DNA of 64,000 bases from Rubellimicrobium arenae (lineage in GTDB: Bacteria; Pseudomonadota; Alphaproteobacteria; Rhodobacterales; Rhodobacteraceae). The notes below the pieces were generated by a model. That model was not told the DNA's origin and ran no database searches. It worked only from the letters and a program-made list of their open reading frames with translations. Made by a program: the position numbers and the translations under genes. The stretch lies in NCBI RefSeq assembly GCF_017916295.1, contig NZ_JAFMSS010000015.1, positions 1-64,000 of the forward strand, given 5' to 3'. Of this stretch, positions 35,371 to 44,777 are shown piece by piece. The stretch's first letter is position 1, and each line of letters starts with the position of its first letter.

Positions 35371-35541
35371 ACCTCGGCTGGACCGCGCCCGAGCCTTGAC
35401 GACCCGGGGGACCAAGGCGATGGGAGGGGAGCCCGCCGCCCTGGCGGACCACCTCGACCGCAGGAGTGCACCGATGCAAGCCCTCGAACGACACCTTGCC
35501 GGGGGCCCGGAGCCGACCTCGCCCGCGGAACGGGGCCGCTC

Positions 35542-36519
35542 GTGACCACGCTCGTCACCGGCGCGGCCGGGTTCATCGGCTTCCATGTCGCGCGCCGCCT
35601 CCTGGACCGGGGCGAGCGGGTGATCGGCCTCGACAGCCTGAACTCCTATTATGCGCCGCAGCTCAAGCGGGACCGCCTGGCCGAGCTGGCGCATCCGGCC
35701 TTCACCTTCCACGAGGTGAACCTCGCGGATGCGGCGGCGCTCCGGGCGGCGCTGGCGGGCGAACGGCCCCGGCGGATCATCCATCTCGCCGCGCAGGCGG
35801 GCGTGCGGCATTCGATGGACAACCCGCAGGCCTATGTGGAGTCGAACCTGGTCGGGCAGGTCAACCTGCTTGAATACGCCCGCCATCTCGGGGGGCTCGA
35901 ATCCCTGGTCTATGCGTCCTCCAGCTCGGTCTACGGGGGCAACACCCGGCTGCCCTTCTCGGAGTCGGACCCGGTGGACAACCCGGTGTCGCTTTATGCC
36001 GCCACCAAGAAATCCGATGAGCTGATGGGGAACGTGTATGCCCATCTGTTCCGGATCCCGATGACGGGCCTGCGCTTCTTCACGGTCTACGGGCCCTGGG
36101 GACGGCCGGACATGGCGCTCTGGGTCTTCACCGAGGCGATCCTGGAAGGGCGTCCGTTGCCGGTCTTCAACCACGGCGACATGTCGCGCGACTTCACCTA
36201 TGTCGACGACGTCGTGGCGGGCGTGCTTGCGGCGGCCGACACGCCGCCCCGGGACGACGGGCAGGCGCCGCCCCACCGCATCTACAACATCGGCAACAAC
36301 CGGCCCGAGCCCCTGATGCGTCTGATCGACACTCTGGAGCAGGCGATCGGGCGCACGGCGCAGCGCGAGCTTCTCCCCATGCAGCCCGGCGACGTGGCCT
36401 CGACCTATGCCGACATCACGGCGATTCGCCGTGACCTGGGCTGGGAGCCCACGACGCCCATCGAAGTCGGCGTCCCCCGCTTCGTGGACTGGTTCCGGCG
36501 CTACCACGGCCTGGCCTGA
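35542..36519 (+). CDS. NAD-dependent epimerase, UDP-glucuronate 4-epimerase type
   Basis: A 325-residue extended SDR. TGAAGFIGFHVARRL binds NAD, followed by LDSLNSYYAPQLKRDRL, a segment characteristic of UDP-glucuronate/galacturonate 4-epimerases. The active site is in ASSSSVYGGN and LYAATKKSDE (Tyr and Lys). Further down are FFTVYGPWGRPDMALW and YNIGNN. The start is a GTG at 35542 since no ATG fits homology. It would supply galacturonate for surface polysaccharide. It stands alone between the amide operon and the betaine genes. Confidence 0.85.
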   Translation: MTTLVTGAAGFIGFHVARRLLDRGERVIGLDSLNSYYAPQLKRDRLAELAHPAFTFHEVNLADAAALRAALAGERPRRIIHLAAQAGVRHSMDNPQAYVESNLVGQVNLLEYARHLGGLESLVYASSSSVYGGNTRLPFSESDPVDNPVSLYAATKKSDELMGNVYAHLFRIPMTGLRFFTVYGPWGRPDMALWVFTEAILEGRPLPVFNHGDMSRDFTYVDDVVAGVLAAADTPPRDDGQAPPHRIYNIGNNRPEPLMRLIDTLEQAIGRTAQRELLPMQPGDVASTYADITAIRRDLGWEPTTPIEVGVPRFVDWFRRYHGLA

Positions 36520-36635
36520 CCGCCCGCGCGTGATCCCCGGGCGGACGTCGGAAACGGACCTCGGCGTGGCGCGGATCGGTTGCGCCATGGCCGGAACCCG
36601 GCGCAGGATCAGCGCATGGGGCAGGGGGACGGGGC

Positions 36636-39077
36636 TTGGCGGAACTTCCGGAGAGGGCGCGGGTCGTCATCATCGGCGGGGGGGCCGTGGGAGTCTCGGC
36701 GCTGTACCACCTTGCCCGCGCGGGGTGGACGGACTGCGTGCTGCTGGAGCGGAACGAGCTGACGGCCGGGTCCACGTGGCACGCGGCGGGGAACGTGCCG
36801 ACGTTCTCCTCCTCGTGGTCGATCATGAACATGCAGAGGTATTCGGCGCAGCTCTACCGGGGCCTCGCGGAGGCGGTCGGCTACCCGATGAACTACCACG
36901 TCACGGGGTCGCTGCGGCTCGCGCATACGCCCGAGCGGATGCAGGAGTTCGCGCGGGTCGTGGGGATGGGGCGGTACCAGGGGATGGACCTGGACCTGCT
37001 GGGGCCGGGGGAGATCCGGGACCGCTATCCGTTCCTGGAGGTGCATGACCTCCAGGGGGCGCTCTACGATCCGTATGACGGGGACATCGATCCGGCGCAG
37101 CTGACGCAGGCCTTGGCCAAGGGGGCGCGGGACCTCGGCGCGCAGATCGTGCGGTTTTGCAAGGTCACGGGCGCGCGGCGCGAGGGTGGTCGTTGGGTCG
37201 TCGAGACGGAAGCGGGGGAGATCCGCTGCGACAAGGTCGTGAACGCGGCGGGCTACCGGGCGCGGGAGGTGGGCGCGTGGTTCGGGCGCGACGTGCCGAT
37301 GATGGTGATGAGCCACCAATATCTGGTCTTCGACACGATCCCGGAGCTGGAGGCGTGGTCCAAGGGCGCCGGGCGGAAGCTGCCCCTGCTGCGGGACGTG
37401 GACGTGTCCTACTACCTCCGGCAGGAGAAGATGGGCTTCAACCTCGGCCCCTATGAGCCGGACTGCCGGGCGCATTGGGCCACGCCGGACGACCCGATGC
37501 CCGAGGACTTCTCGTTCCAGCTCTTCCCCGACGACCTGGAGCGGATCGCGCCCATCGTGGAGGACGCGATGCGGCGGGTGCCGATCCTGGGGCAGGCGGG
37601 GCTCCAGCGGGTCATCAACGGGCCGATCCCCTATGCGCCGGACGGGAACCCCCTGATCGGGCCGATGCCGGGGGTGCCGGACGCCTATGAGGCCTGCGTG
37701 TTCACCTTCGGCATCTGCCAGGCGGGCGGCGCCGGAAAGGTGCTGGCGGAGTGGGTGACGGAGGGGCGGACGGAGTGGGACATGTGGTCCTGCGATCCGC
37801 GCCGGTTCACCGACTTCACGGACCCAGGCTATGTCGTCGCCAAGGGGATGGAGACCTACGGGCACGAATACGCGATCCACTTTCCGCGCCATGCCTGGCC
37901 CGCCGGGCGGCCCCGGAAGGTATCGGCGGTGCATGACCGGACGCAGGCGCTGGGCGCGCAGTTCGGGGCGTTCAACGGGTGGGAGCGGGCGCTGTGGTAT
38001 GCGCGGCCGGGGGACGATGTGTCCGAGGGCTCGACGCAGACGTGGCGGCGGGACGGGCCCTGGCTGGCGCGGGTGCGGGAGGAGTGCCTTGCCGTGCGGG
38101 ACGCGGCGGGGATCCTGGACCTGCCGGGGTTCTCGCGGTTCGTGCTCGAGGGGCCGGGGGCACGGAACTGGCTCGCGGAGCAGGTGACGGGGCGGGTGCC
38201 CAGGCCGGGGCAGATGGGCCTTGGCTACTTCGCGGACGAGGACGGGCGGATCGTCACCGAGATGTCGATCCTGACGCTCGGGGGGGACCAGTTCCTCCTC
38301 ATCACCGCGGCGGCGGCGCAGTGGCATGACCGGGACTGGCTGCGGGGGCATATGCCGGACGGGCTGTCGTTGAGCGACGTGACGGCGGAGTGGTCGTGCC
38401 AGATCCTCACCGGGCCAAGGTCGCGGGAGATCCTGGCCGGGATCACGGATGCGGACCTGTCGCGGCCGTGGCTGTCGCATCAGGAGGCGAGGGTGGCAGG
38501 GCGGCCCGCCCTGTTGGCCCGCGTGTCGTTCGCGGGGGAGCTGGGCTGGGAGCTGCACACGCGGGTCGGGGACACGCCCGCCGTCTGGGATGCGGTGATG
38601 GCGGCGGGGGAGCCCTTGAGACTGCGGCCCTTCGGGATGTGGGCGCTGGACTCGCTTCGGATCGAGAAAGGGTATCGGGCGTGGAAGGGGGACCTTTCGA
38701 CCGACTACTCGGTGCTGCAGGGCGGGCTGGAGCGCTTCGTGGACTGGAGCAAGCCCAGGTTCCGGGGCAAGGCGGCGCTGGAGCGCGAAAGGCAGCGGGG
38801 CGTCGCGAAGCGGTTCGTGACGCTGGTCGTCGAGGCCGGGGACCACGACCCGCCCTACATGAGCACGCTGTGGCACGACGGGACCGTGGTGGGCGAGACG
38901 ACCTCGGCCGGATGGGGGTTCCGCACCGACCGCTGCATCGCCCTGGGGATGCTTCGCGCCGACCTGGCCGACCCCGGCGCACGCGTCGAGGTCGAGATCT
39001 TCGGAGAGCGCGTGCCCGCTATCGTGCAGCCGGACGGTCCCCTTTGGGACCCCGCGAACCAGCGCCTGAGGGCCTGA
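36636..39077 (+). CDS. Dimethylglycine/sarcosine dehydrogenase-like FAD protein with GcvT domains
   Basis: An 813-residue two-part enzyme. The N-terminal FAD domain has VVIIGGGAVGVSALYHLA and STWHAAG, in which His48 sits at the position that binds FAD covalently in dimethylglycine and sarcosine dehydrogenases. The C-terminal half (from about residue 430) is a GcvT-like tetrahydrofolate domain. It would oxidatively demethylate dimethylglycine or a related N-methyl amine and pass formaldehyde to folate. The homology starts at a TTG (36636) with GGGGAC before it; no in-frame ATG is near. The gene next downstream is an MttB-like methyltransferase, so both serve methylamine breakdown. Confidence 0.85.
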   Translation: MAELPERARVVIIGGGAVGVSALYHLARAGWTDCVLLERNELTAGSTWHAAGNVPTFSSSWSIMNMQRYSAQLYRGLAEAVGYPMNYHVTGSLRLAHTPERMQEFARVVGMGRYQGMDLDLLGPGEIRDRYPFLEVHDLQGALYDPYDGDIDPAQLTQALAKGARDLGAQIVRFCKVTGARREGGRWVVETEAGEIRCDKVVNAAGYRAREVGAWFGRDVPMMVMSHQYLVFDTIPELEAWSKGAGRKLPLLRDVDVSYYLRQEKMGFNLGPYEPDCRAHWATPDDPMPEDFSFQLFPDDLERIAPIVEDAMRRVPILGQAGLQRVINGPIPYAPDGNPLIGPMPGVPDAYEACVFTFGICQAGGAGKVLAEWVTEGRTEWDMWSCDPRRFTDFTDPGYVVAKGMETYGHEYAIHFPRHAWPAGRPRKVSAVHDRTQALGAQFGAFNGWERALWYARPGDDVSEGSTQTWRRDGPWLARVREECLAVRDAAGILDLPGFSRFVLEGPGARNWLAEQVTGRVPRPGQMGLGYFADEDGRIVTEMSILTLGGDQFLLITAAAAQWHDRDWLRGHMPDGLSLSDVTAEWSCQILTGPRSREILAGITDADLSRPWLSHQEARVAGRPALLARVSFAGELGWELHTRVGDTPAVWDAVMAAGEPLRLRPFGMWALDSLRIEKGYRAWKGDLSTDYSVLQGGLERFVDWSKPRFRGKAALERERQRGVAKRFVTLVVEAGDHDPPYMSTLWHDGTVVGETTSAGWGFRTDRCIALGMLRADLADPGARVEVEIFGERVPAIVQPDGPLWDPANQRLRA

Positions 39078-39205
39078 GCCATGGCCGATCACGCCGCCCG
39101 GCTGCAAGGTTTGGCGCGGTCTCCCTTGCGACGGGAAGGGCGTGACATGCGGGCCGAAGCGCGCCTGCGACCGATGCATGATTCCAGGTCCGAACGGGTG
39201 AGGCT

Positions 39206-40768
39206 TTGAGCGACGACGCGACCGATTTCGATCCTTCTCTCTGCGCCCCCCGGGCCCGCCGCCATGGTGGCCGCGCCGCCCGCGCCGCCGAACGGGCAGC
39301 GCCCCTGGCCGAGAACCTGCGCCCGGTTCGCGCGGGGCTGGAAGGCGGGCAGTACCGTCCCCTGACGGACGACGGGGTTCGCCGCATCCACCAGGCCGCC
39401 CTTGACGCGCTGGAGCAGGTGGGGCTGGCGAACGCCCCGGCATCGGGCCTCGAGATCCTGACCGGGGCCGGCGCCATCCTGGGCGAGGATGGCCGGGTCC
39501 GCTTTCCCCGCGCCCTTGTGGAGGACATGCTGGCCAAGGCCGCCCGGGGGATCACGCTGCACGGCCGCGAGCCCAGGCACGACCTCCATCTGCAGGGCGC
39601 GCGGGTTCATTTCGGCACGGCGGGCGCGGCGGTGCACGTCGTGGAGGTGGAGTCGGGAGAGTATCGCGATTCGACGTCCCACGACCTCCACGAGGCCGCA
39701 AGGCTCGTGCAGGGCCTGGACAACGTCCACTTCTTCCAGCGGCCCATGGTTTGCCGGGACATTCCCGACAACCTCGAGATGGACCTCAACACGCTCTACG
39801 CCTGCTGCGCCGGGACGACCAAGCATGTCGGCACCAGCTTCTCGGACCCGGCCCATGTGGAGCCCTGCCTCGAGATGCTGCACATGATCGCCGGGGGCGA
39901 GGACCGATGGCGCGAGCGGCCCTTCGTGTCGAACTCCAACTGCTTCGTCGTGCCGCCGATGACCTTTGCCGAGGAGTCCTGCCGGACCATGGAGGCCTGC
40001 GTCCGGGGTGGGATGCCGGTGCTGCTCCTGTCGGCGGGGCAGGCGGGGGCGACCGCGCCCGCCTCGATCGCCGCGGCCATCGTCCAGTCGGTGGCCGAAT
40101 GCCTGGCCGGGGTGGTCTACATCAACGCCATGGCGCCGGGGTTCCCGGCGGTCTTCGGCACCTGGCCGTTCGTCAGCGATCTCAGGACCGGGGCGATGTC
40201 GGGCGGGTCTGGCGAGCAGGCGCTGCTGACGGCGGGCTGCGCGCAGATGCACCGCTTCTACGACCTCCCGGGCGGGGCGGCGGCGGGGATCGCGGACAGC
40301 AAGATGCCCGACATGCAGGCCGGCTGGGAGCAGGCCATCTCCAACGTCATGGCAGGGCTTTCGGGCCTCAACATGATCTACGAGGCGGTGGGCATGCACG
40401 CCTCGCTCCTCGGATTCTGCATGGAGTCGCTGGTGCTGGGCGACGACCTCCTGGGCCAGGTGCTCCGCTGCGTGCGCGGGATCGAGGTGACCGAGGACGC
40501 GGTGTCGGTGGAGGTCATCCGCCAGACCTGCCTTGGCGGTCCGGGGCACTACCTGGGCAGCGACCAGACGCTGCGGCTCATGCAGACGGACTACGTCTAT
40601 CCCGTGGTGGCCGACCGCATGAGCCCGAAGGAGTGGAACGAGGTCGGACGCCCCGACCTGCTCGCCCGTGCCGCCAAGCGGCGGCGCAAGCTGCTGGAGG
40701 ACTGGCGCCCCGTGATCGACCCGCTGACCGACCGCGCTGTGCGCGACCGGTTCCGCATTCCTTTCTGA
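39206..40768 (+). CDS. MttB-family (non-pyrrolysine) trimethylamine/betaine methyltransferase
   Basis: A 520-residue member of the trimethylamine methyltransferase family. Conserved runs are YRPLTDDGVRRIHQAALDALEQVG, the GTAGAAVHVVEVESGEYR region, VSNSNCFVVPPMTFAEES and a C-terminal ETxxxxLL-like tail (RRRKLLEDWRPVIDP). The reading frame has no internal TAG, so it is a non-pyrrolysine homologue of the type that uses glycine betaine, proline betaine or carnitine in other organisms. The TTG at 39206 is chosen: the frame has a stop at 39179 and no ATG. Homologues need a corrinoid protein partner, and none is encoded in the window. Its stop is 3 bases from the end of the converging hydratase gene. 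Confidence 0.85.
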   Translation: MSDDATDFDPSLCAPRARRHGGRAARAAERAAPLAENLRPVRAGLEGGQYRPLTDDGVRRIHQAALDALEQVGLANAPASGLEILTGAGAILGEDGRVRFPRALVEDMLAKAARGITLHGREPRHDLHLQGARVHFGTAGAAVHVVEVESGEYRDSTSHDLHEAARLVQGLDNVHFFQRPMVCRDIPDNLEMDLNTLYACCAGTTKHVGTSFSDPAHVEPCLEMLHMIAGGEDRWRERPFVSNSNCFVVPPMTFAEESCRTMEACVRGGMPVLLLSAGQAGATAPASIAAAIVQSVAECLAGVVYINAMAPGFPAVFGTWPFVSDLRTGAMSGGSGEQALLTAGCAQMHRFYDLPGGAAAGIADSKMPDMQAGWEQAISNVMAGLSGLNMIYEAVGMHASLLGFCMESLVLGDDLLGQVLRCVRGIEVTEDAVSVEVIRQTCLGGPGHYLGSDQTLRLMQTDYVYPVVADRMSPKEWNEVGRPDLLARAAKRRRKLLEDWRPVIDPLTDRAVRDRFRIPF

Positions 40769-40771
40769 CGC

Positions 40772-41557
40772 TCAGCGCCCCTTCCACACCGGGTCGCGCT
40801 TCTCGGTGAAGGCGCGGAAGCCTTCCATCAGGTCCTCGCTGCCGTAGAGGGTGTCCACGGTGGGGAGCTGGCGCCGGGTGATGCGGTTGAGGGCGTCCTG
40901 GAACTTGGAGTCCTCGGCGTCGCGGACGACCTCCTTGATGGCGGCCATGACGAGGGGAGGACCGGAGGCGATCAGGCGGGCCATGTCCCAGGCCTGGGCC
41001 ATGAGGTCCGGCGCGGGGACGATGCGGTTGACGAGGCCCCAGCGGTGCGCCTCCTCCGCGTCGATCCAGCGGCCGGTCAGGAGCATCTCCATGGCGATGT
41101 GGTAGGGGATGCGCTTGGGGAGCTTGATGGAGGCTGCGTCGGCGACGGTGCCCGACCTGATCTCGGGCAGGGCGAAGGTCGCGTGGATTGCCGCGAGGAT
41201 GATGTCGCAGGAGAGCGCGATCTCCAGCCCGCCGCCGCAGCAGATGCCGTTGACGGCGCAGAGGACGGGCTTGTTGAGGCGGGGAAGCTCCTGGAGGCCG
41301 CCGAAGCCGCCCACGCCGTAGTCGCCGTCCACCGCGTCGCCGCCCGCCGCCGCCTTGAGGTCCCAGCCGGGGCAGAAGAACTTCTCGCCCGCGCCGGTGA
41401 GGATGGCGACGCGGAGGTCCGGGTCGTCGCGAAAGGCCCGGAAGGTCTCGCCCATGATGCGGGATGTGGCGAGGTCCACGGCGTTGGCCTTGGGGCGGTC
41501 GAGGGTGACCTCGAGGACGTGGCCCTCGCGGCGGGTCTTGATCGGGGAGTCGGTCAT
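40772..41557 (-). CDS. caiD: Enoyl-CoA hydratase, carnitinyl-CoA dehydratase (CaiD) type
   Basis: A 261-residue crotonase, the same length as E. coli CaiD. The oxyanion-hole segments are GEKFFCPGWDLKAAAGG and VNGICCGGGLEIALSCDIILA, with the acidic residue in FALPEIRSGTVADA. CaiD-like enzymes hydrate crotonobetainyl-CoA to carnitinyl-CoA. Its ATG overlaps the acyl-CoA synthetase stop (ATGA), placing it at the end of the carnitine operon. An ordinary enoyl-CoA hydratase is the alternative, but the length and neighbours favour the carnitine role. Confidence 0.78.
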   Translation of the reverse strand: MTDSPIKTRREGHVLEVTLDRPKANAVDLATSRIMGETFRAFRDDPDLRVAILTGAGEKFFCPGWDLKAAAGGDAVDGDYGVGGFGGLQELPRLNKPVLCAVNGICCGGGLEIALSCDIILAAIHATFALPEIRSGTVADAASIKLPKRIPYHIAMEMLLTGRWIDAEEAHRWGLVNRIVPAPDLMAQAWDMARLIASGPPLVMAAIKEVVRDAEDSKFQDALNRITRRQLPTVDTLYGSEDLMEGFRAFTEKRDPVWKGR

Positions 41558-43608
41558 GGGGCTTCCAGTCGGATCAGGGCGTCCACGGCGACGGCCCCGC
41601 GTGGGCCGGCGATGAGGGGGTTCACGTCGAGTTCGAGGAGGCGGGGGGCTACGGCCTCGGCGTAGGCGGCGACGGCCTCGATGGCGTCGAGGAGCGCGTC
41701 GAGGTCGGCGGGGGGCTGGCCTCGGTAGCCGTGGAGAAGGGTCGCGAGCCGCAGGCGTTCGAGTGCGGCCCTGATTTCCTCGCGGGTGGCGGGAAGGACC
41801 AGGGTCGCGCTGTCGCGGAGGAGTTCCGTCAGGACGCCGCCCGCGCCGAGGGTCAGGGCAAGGAGGCCGGTCGGGTCGCGCGTGACGCCGACGAGGAGTT
41901 CGGGGCCGGGCTCCGCCATCTCCTCGGCGAGGAGGCCCTGGCTTGCGGGGGCGAGACGGTGGGCGGCGCCTCGGAGGGCTTCGGGGGTGGCGAGGTGGAG
42001 AGCAACGGCGCCGGACTCGGATTTGTGGGCGAGGCCGAGGGCTTTCAGGGCGAGGGGGAAGCGGAGAGTCCGGGCGGCCTGCACGATGCCGTCCGGGTCG
42101 GGGGCCGTGACGGCGGCGGGAATGCGGAGGCCGTGGCGGGCGAGGGCGGCTTTGGAGTCGGCCTCGGAGAGGGTGGTCGCGGTCCCGGGCTCGCCGGGGC
42201 GGGCGAGGAGGGCGGGAGTGTCGGAGGGCGTGAGGCGACCTGCGCGGATGGCCGCGTCGATGGCGGCGAGGCCGTCGGTCATGCCGTGGAGGACCGTGAC
42301 GCCGTGGGCCTCGAAGCGGGCGGTGAGGGTTTCGTTGATGGCCTCGGGGAGGGAGGCGAGGACGGCAGTACGGGCTCCGGTGGCCTGCCGCGCCGCGAGG
42401 ATGGCGTCCACGGCGCAGGCGTAGCCCTCCTGCGAGCAGCGGTCGGGGCGGGGGAGGTCGAGGACGAAGACGCCGAGGTCGAAGCCGCCGCGCAGGACCG
42501 CCGAGAAGGTGGCGGTCATCCGCTCCGTGTCGCCCCAGATGAAGGTGTGGTAGTCGAGCGGGTTGGCGACGGTGACGATGGGGCCGAGGATCGTGCGAAG
42601 TTCTTCGTGGGTCTTCTCGGGGAAGGGGGGCCACTGGACCGCGGTGCCCTCGGCGCCGTCGGCCATGAGGCTGGCCTCGCCGCCGGAGCAGGAGACGGAA
42701 ACGACGCTGGGACCCGTGAGGGGGCCGCCGTGGTGAAGGAGCTTCAGGGTTTCGAGGAAGGCGCCGAGGGAGGTGACCTCGACGCAGCCGGTGCGGCGGA
42801 GGAAGGCGCTCGCGACCGTGGAGGCGCCGGCGAGGCTCGCCGTGTGGGTCAGGGTCGCGGCCTGGGCGGCGGCGGAGCGGCCGGCTTTCAGGACAACGAC
42901 GGGCTTGTTCAGGCGGCGGGCCTCAAGGGCCATGGCTTCGAAGGCGCGCAAGCTCCCGAAGCCCTCGACGTGCATCCCGACGGCGGTGGTGCGCGGGTCG
43001 TGGAGGGCGGCGAGGGCGAGGTCGGCGAGGCCGGTCTGGGCCTGGTTCCCGGCCATCAGGACGTAGGCGATGGGCAGGCCGCGCCGCTGCATGGTCAGGT
43101 TGATGGCGACGTTGGACGACTGGCCGACGATGGCGACGCCGCTCTCGACCGGGACTAGGCCGTGCTGGTCGGGCCAGAGCGTCACCATGTCGAGGGCGTT
43201 CAGGAACCCGTAGCAGTTGGGGCCGAGGATCGGCATGGACCCCGCCGCCGCGACAAGACGGTCCTGGAGGTCGGCGCCCGCGCCCTCCTCGGTCTCCTTG
43301 AAGCCGGAGGCGAAGCAGACCGCGCCGCCCGCACCCATCTGCGCCAAGGCCCCGATGACATCGACGGACGCCTCGCGGTTCACGCCGACGAAGGCGGCGT
43401 CGGGGGCGGAGGGGAGGTCGGCGAGGCTCGCGAGGCAGGAAACTCCCGCGATCTCTTTCCGCTTCGGATGCACCGGCCAGATATCGCCCGAGAATCCGGC
43501 CTTTCGGAGCTGGACGATGACGTTCTCGGCCCAGCTGCCGCCGAAGAGGGCGACGGACCTGGGGCGGAGGAGGCGGTCGAGGCTGCGGGGCGGGTCGAGG
43601 TCGCGCAT
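41554..43608 (-). CDS. NDP-forming acyl-CoA synthetase (acetate--CoA ligase family)
   Basis: A 684-residue fused alpha-beta enzyme. The N-terminal CoA-binding Rossmann domain (SVALFGGSWAENVIVQLR) leads to a succinyl-CoA-synthetase-like ligase part. Its phosphorylated His is visible in ATLTHTASLAGAS. The C-terminal ATP-grasp domain begins near TLSEADSKAALARHGLRIP and ends ELDVNPLIAGPRGAVAVDALI. In this setting it would activate gamma-butyrobetaine, crotonobetaine or carnitine to the CoA ester, as proposed for related clusters in rhizobia and marine Rhodobacteria. I chose the ATG at 43608, which follows the acyl-CoA dehydrogenase stop by one base; a GTG at 43617 would overlap it. Confidence 0.8.
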   Translation of the reverse strand: MRDLDPPRSLDRLLRPRSVALFGGSWAENVIVQLRKAGFSGDIWPVHPKRKEIAGVSCLASLADLPSAPDAAFVGVNREASVDVIGALAQMGAGGAVCFASGFKETEEGAGADLQDRLVAAAGSMPILGPNCYGFLNALDMVTLWPDQHGLVPVESGVAIVGQSSNVAINLTMQRRGLPIAYVLMAGNQAQTGLADLALAALHDPRTTAVGMHVEGFGSLRAFEAMALEARRLNKPVVVLKAGRSAAAQAATLTHTASLAGASTVASAFLRRTGCVEVTSLGAFLETLKLLHHGGPLTGPSVVSVSCSGGEASLMADGAEGTAVQWPPFPEKTHEELRTILGPIVTVANPLDYHTFIWGDTERMTATFSAVLRGGFDLGVFVLDLPRPDRCSQEGYACAVDAILAARQATGARTAVLASLPEAINETLTARFEAHGVTVLHGMTDGLAAIDAAIRAGRLTPSDTPALLARPGEPGTATTLSEADSKAALARHGLRIPAAVTAPDPDGIVQAARTLRFPLALKALGLAHKSESGAVALHLATPEALRGAAHRLAPASQGLLAEEMAEPGPELLVGVTRDPTGLLALTLGAGGVLTELLRDSATLVLPATREEIRAALERLRLATLLHGYRGQPPADLDALLDAIEAVAAYAEAVAPRLLELDVNPLIAGPRGAVAVDALIRLEAP

Positions 43609-43609
43609 C

Positions 43610-44773
43610 TCAGGCACCGAAGGGGCGCAGGAGCGCCCGGCTGATGATGTGGCGCTGGATCTCGGAGGTGCCTTCCCAGATGCGTTCGACGCGGGCGTCG
43701 CGCCAGATGCGTTCGAGGGGAAGCTCCTCCATCAGGCCCATGCCGCCGTGGATCTGGATGGCCTCGTCGGCGACCATGGCCAGCATCTCGGTCGCCTTGA
43801 GCTTGGCCATGGCCATGTCGGCGTCCGTGGCGGTGCCCTGGTCGAACTTCCAGCCGGCCTCCAGGATCATCAGCTCGGCGGCCTTCATCTCGGTCGCCAT
43901 GTCGGCGAGCTTGAAGCTGACGCCCTGGTTCTTGCCGATGGGCTGGCCGAACTGGCTGCGGGTCGCGGCCCATTCGGCGGCGTGGCCAAAGGCGCGCTCG
44001 GCCCGGCCCAGGCAGGTGGCACCGACCTGCAGCCGCGTGGCGCCGAGCCACTGGTTCGCCACCTCGAATCCCTTGTGGGGCTCGCCCAAGACCTGTTCGG
44101 CAGGGAGGCGGACGTCGTCGAACTCGATGACGGCGTTGGTGTAGCCCCGGTGCGATACGTTGCGGTAGCCGTCGCGGATCGTGAGGCCGGAGGTGTCGCG
44201 GTCCACGAAGAAGGCGGTGATGCGCTTCTTCGGGCCCCTCGGCGTGTCCTCCTCGCCCGAGGCCATGAAGGCGATCACGAAGCCCGCGATGTCGGCGTGG
44301 GAGATGAAGTGCTTGGTGCCGTTGAGGACCCAGTCCGGGCCGTCCTGTCGGGCGGCGGCCTTCATGCCGCGGAGGTCGGAGCCGGCGCCGGGCTCGGTCA
44401 TGGCGAGGCAGTCCCAGGTCTCGCCGCGCACGCAGGGGGCGAGGTAGCGCTCGCGCTGCTCCTCGGTGCCGGCGCAGAGGATGTTGGAGGGGCGGGCCAC
44501 GCAGGTCCAGTGCAGGGCGTAGTTCGCTTTCCCGAGCTCCTTCTCGTAGAGGAGCCAGGTCAGGGTATCGAGGCCCGCGCCGCCGAACGCCTCGGGGATG
44601 TTGGCGGCGTAGAGGCCGGCGTCGAGGGCCTTCTGCTTGACCTCCTCGATGACCTCGCGCCGGAGGATGCCGGTGCGCTCGACCTCGGCCTCGTGGGGGT
44701 AAAGCTCGTTCTCGACGAAGGCGCGGGTGGTGTCGACGATGAGGCGCTGCTCGTCGGTGAGGCCGAAATGCAT
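43610..44773 (-). CDS. Acyl-CoA dehydrogenase (probable butyrobetainyl-CoA or crotonobetainyl-CoA step)
   Basis: A 387-residue flavoenzyme. The FAD-binding MTEPGAGSDLRGM, the Arg-rich DTSGLTIRDGYRN region and the C-terminal IQIHGGMGLMEELPLERIWRDARVERIWEGTSEIQ are seen; the Glu of WEGTSEI is the catalytic base position of many family members. It would introduce the double bond in gamma-butyrobetainyl-CoA. The strong GGAGGTGA site before the ATG at 44773 settles the start over an upstream in-frame extension. It lies 4 bases after the carnitine dehydrogenase stop. Confidence 0.82.
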   Translation of the reverse strand: MHFGLTDEQRLIVDTTRAFVENELYPHEAEVERTGILRREVIEEVKQKALDAGLYAANIPEAFGGAGLDTLTWLLYEKELGKANYALHWTCVARPSNILCAGTEEQRERYLAPCVRGETWDCLAMTEPGAGSDLRGMKAAARQDGPDWVLNGTKHFISHADIAGFVIAFMASGEEDTPRGPKKRITAFFVDRDTSGLTIRDGYRNVSHRGYTNAVIEFDDVRLPAEQVLGEPHKGFEVANQWLGATRLQVGATCLGRAERAFGHAAEWAATRSQFGQPIGKNQGVSFKLADMATEMKAAELMILEAGWKFDQGTATDADMAMAKLKATEMLAMVADEAIQIHGGMGLMEELPLERIWRDARVERIWEGTSEIQRHIISRALLRPFGA

Positions 44774-44777
44774 GGCG

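Noticed and set aside
39206..40768. Pyrrolysine-containing MttB
   Set aside because: The frame has no internal TAG, so it is a non-pyrrolysine homologue.
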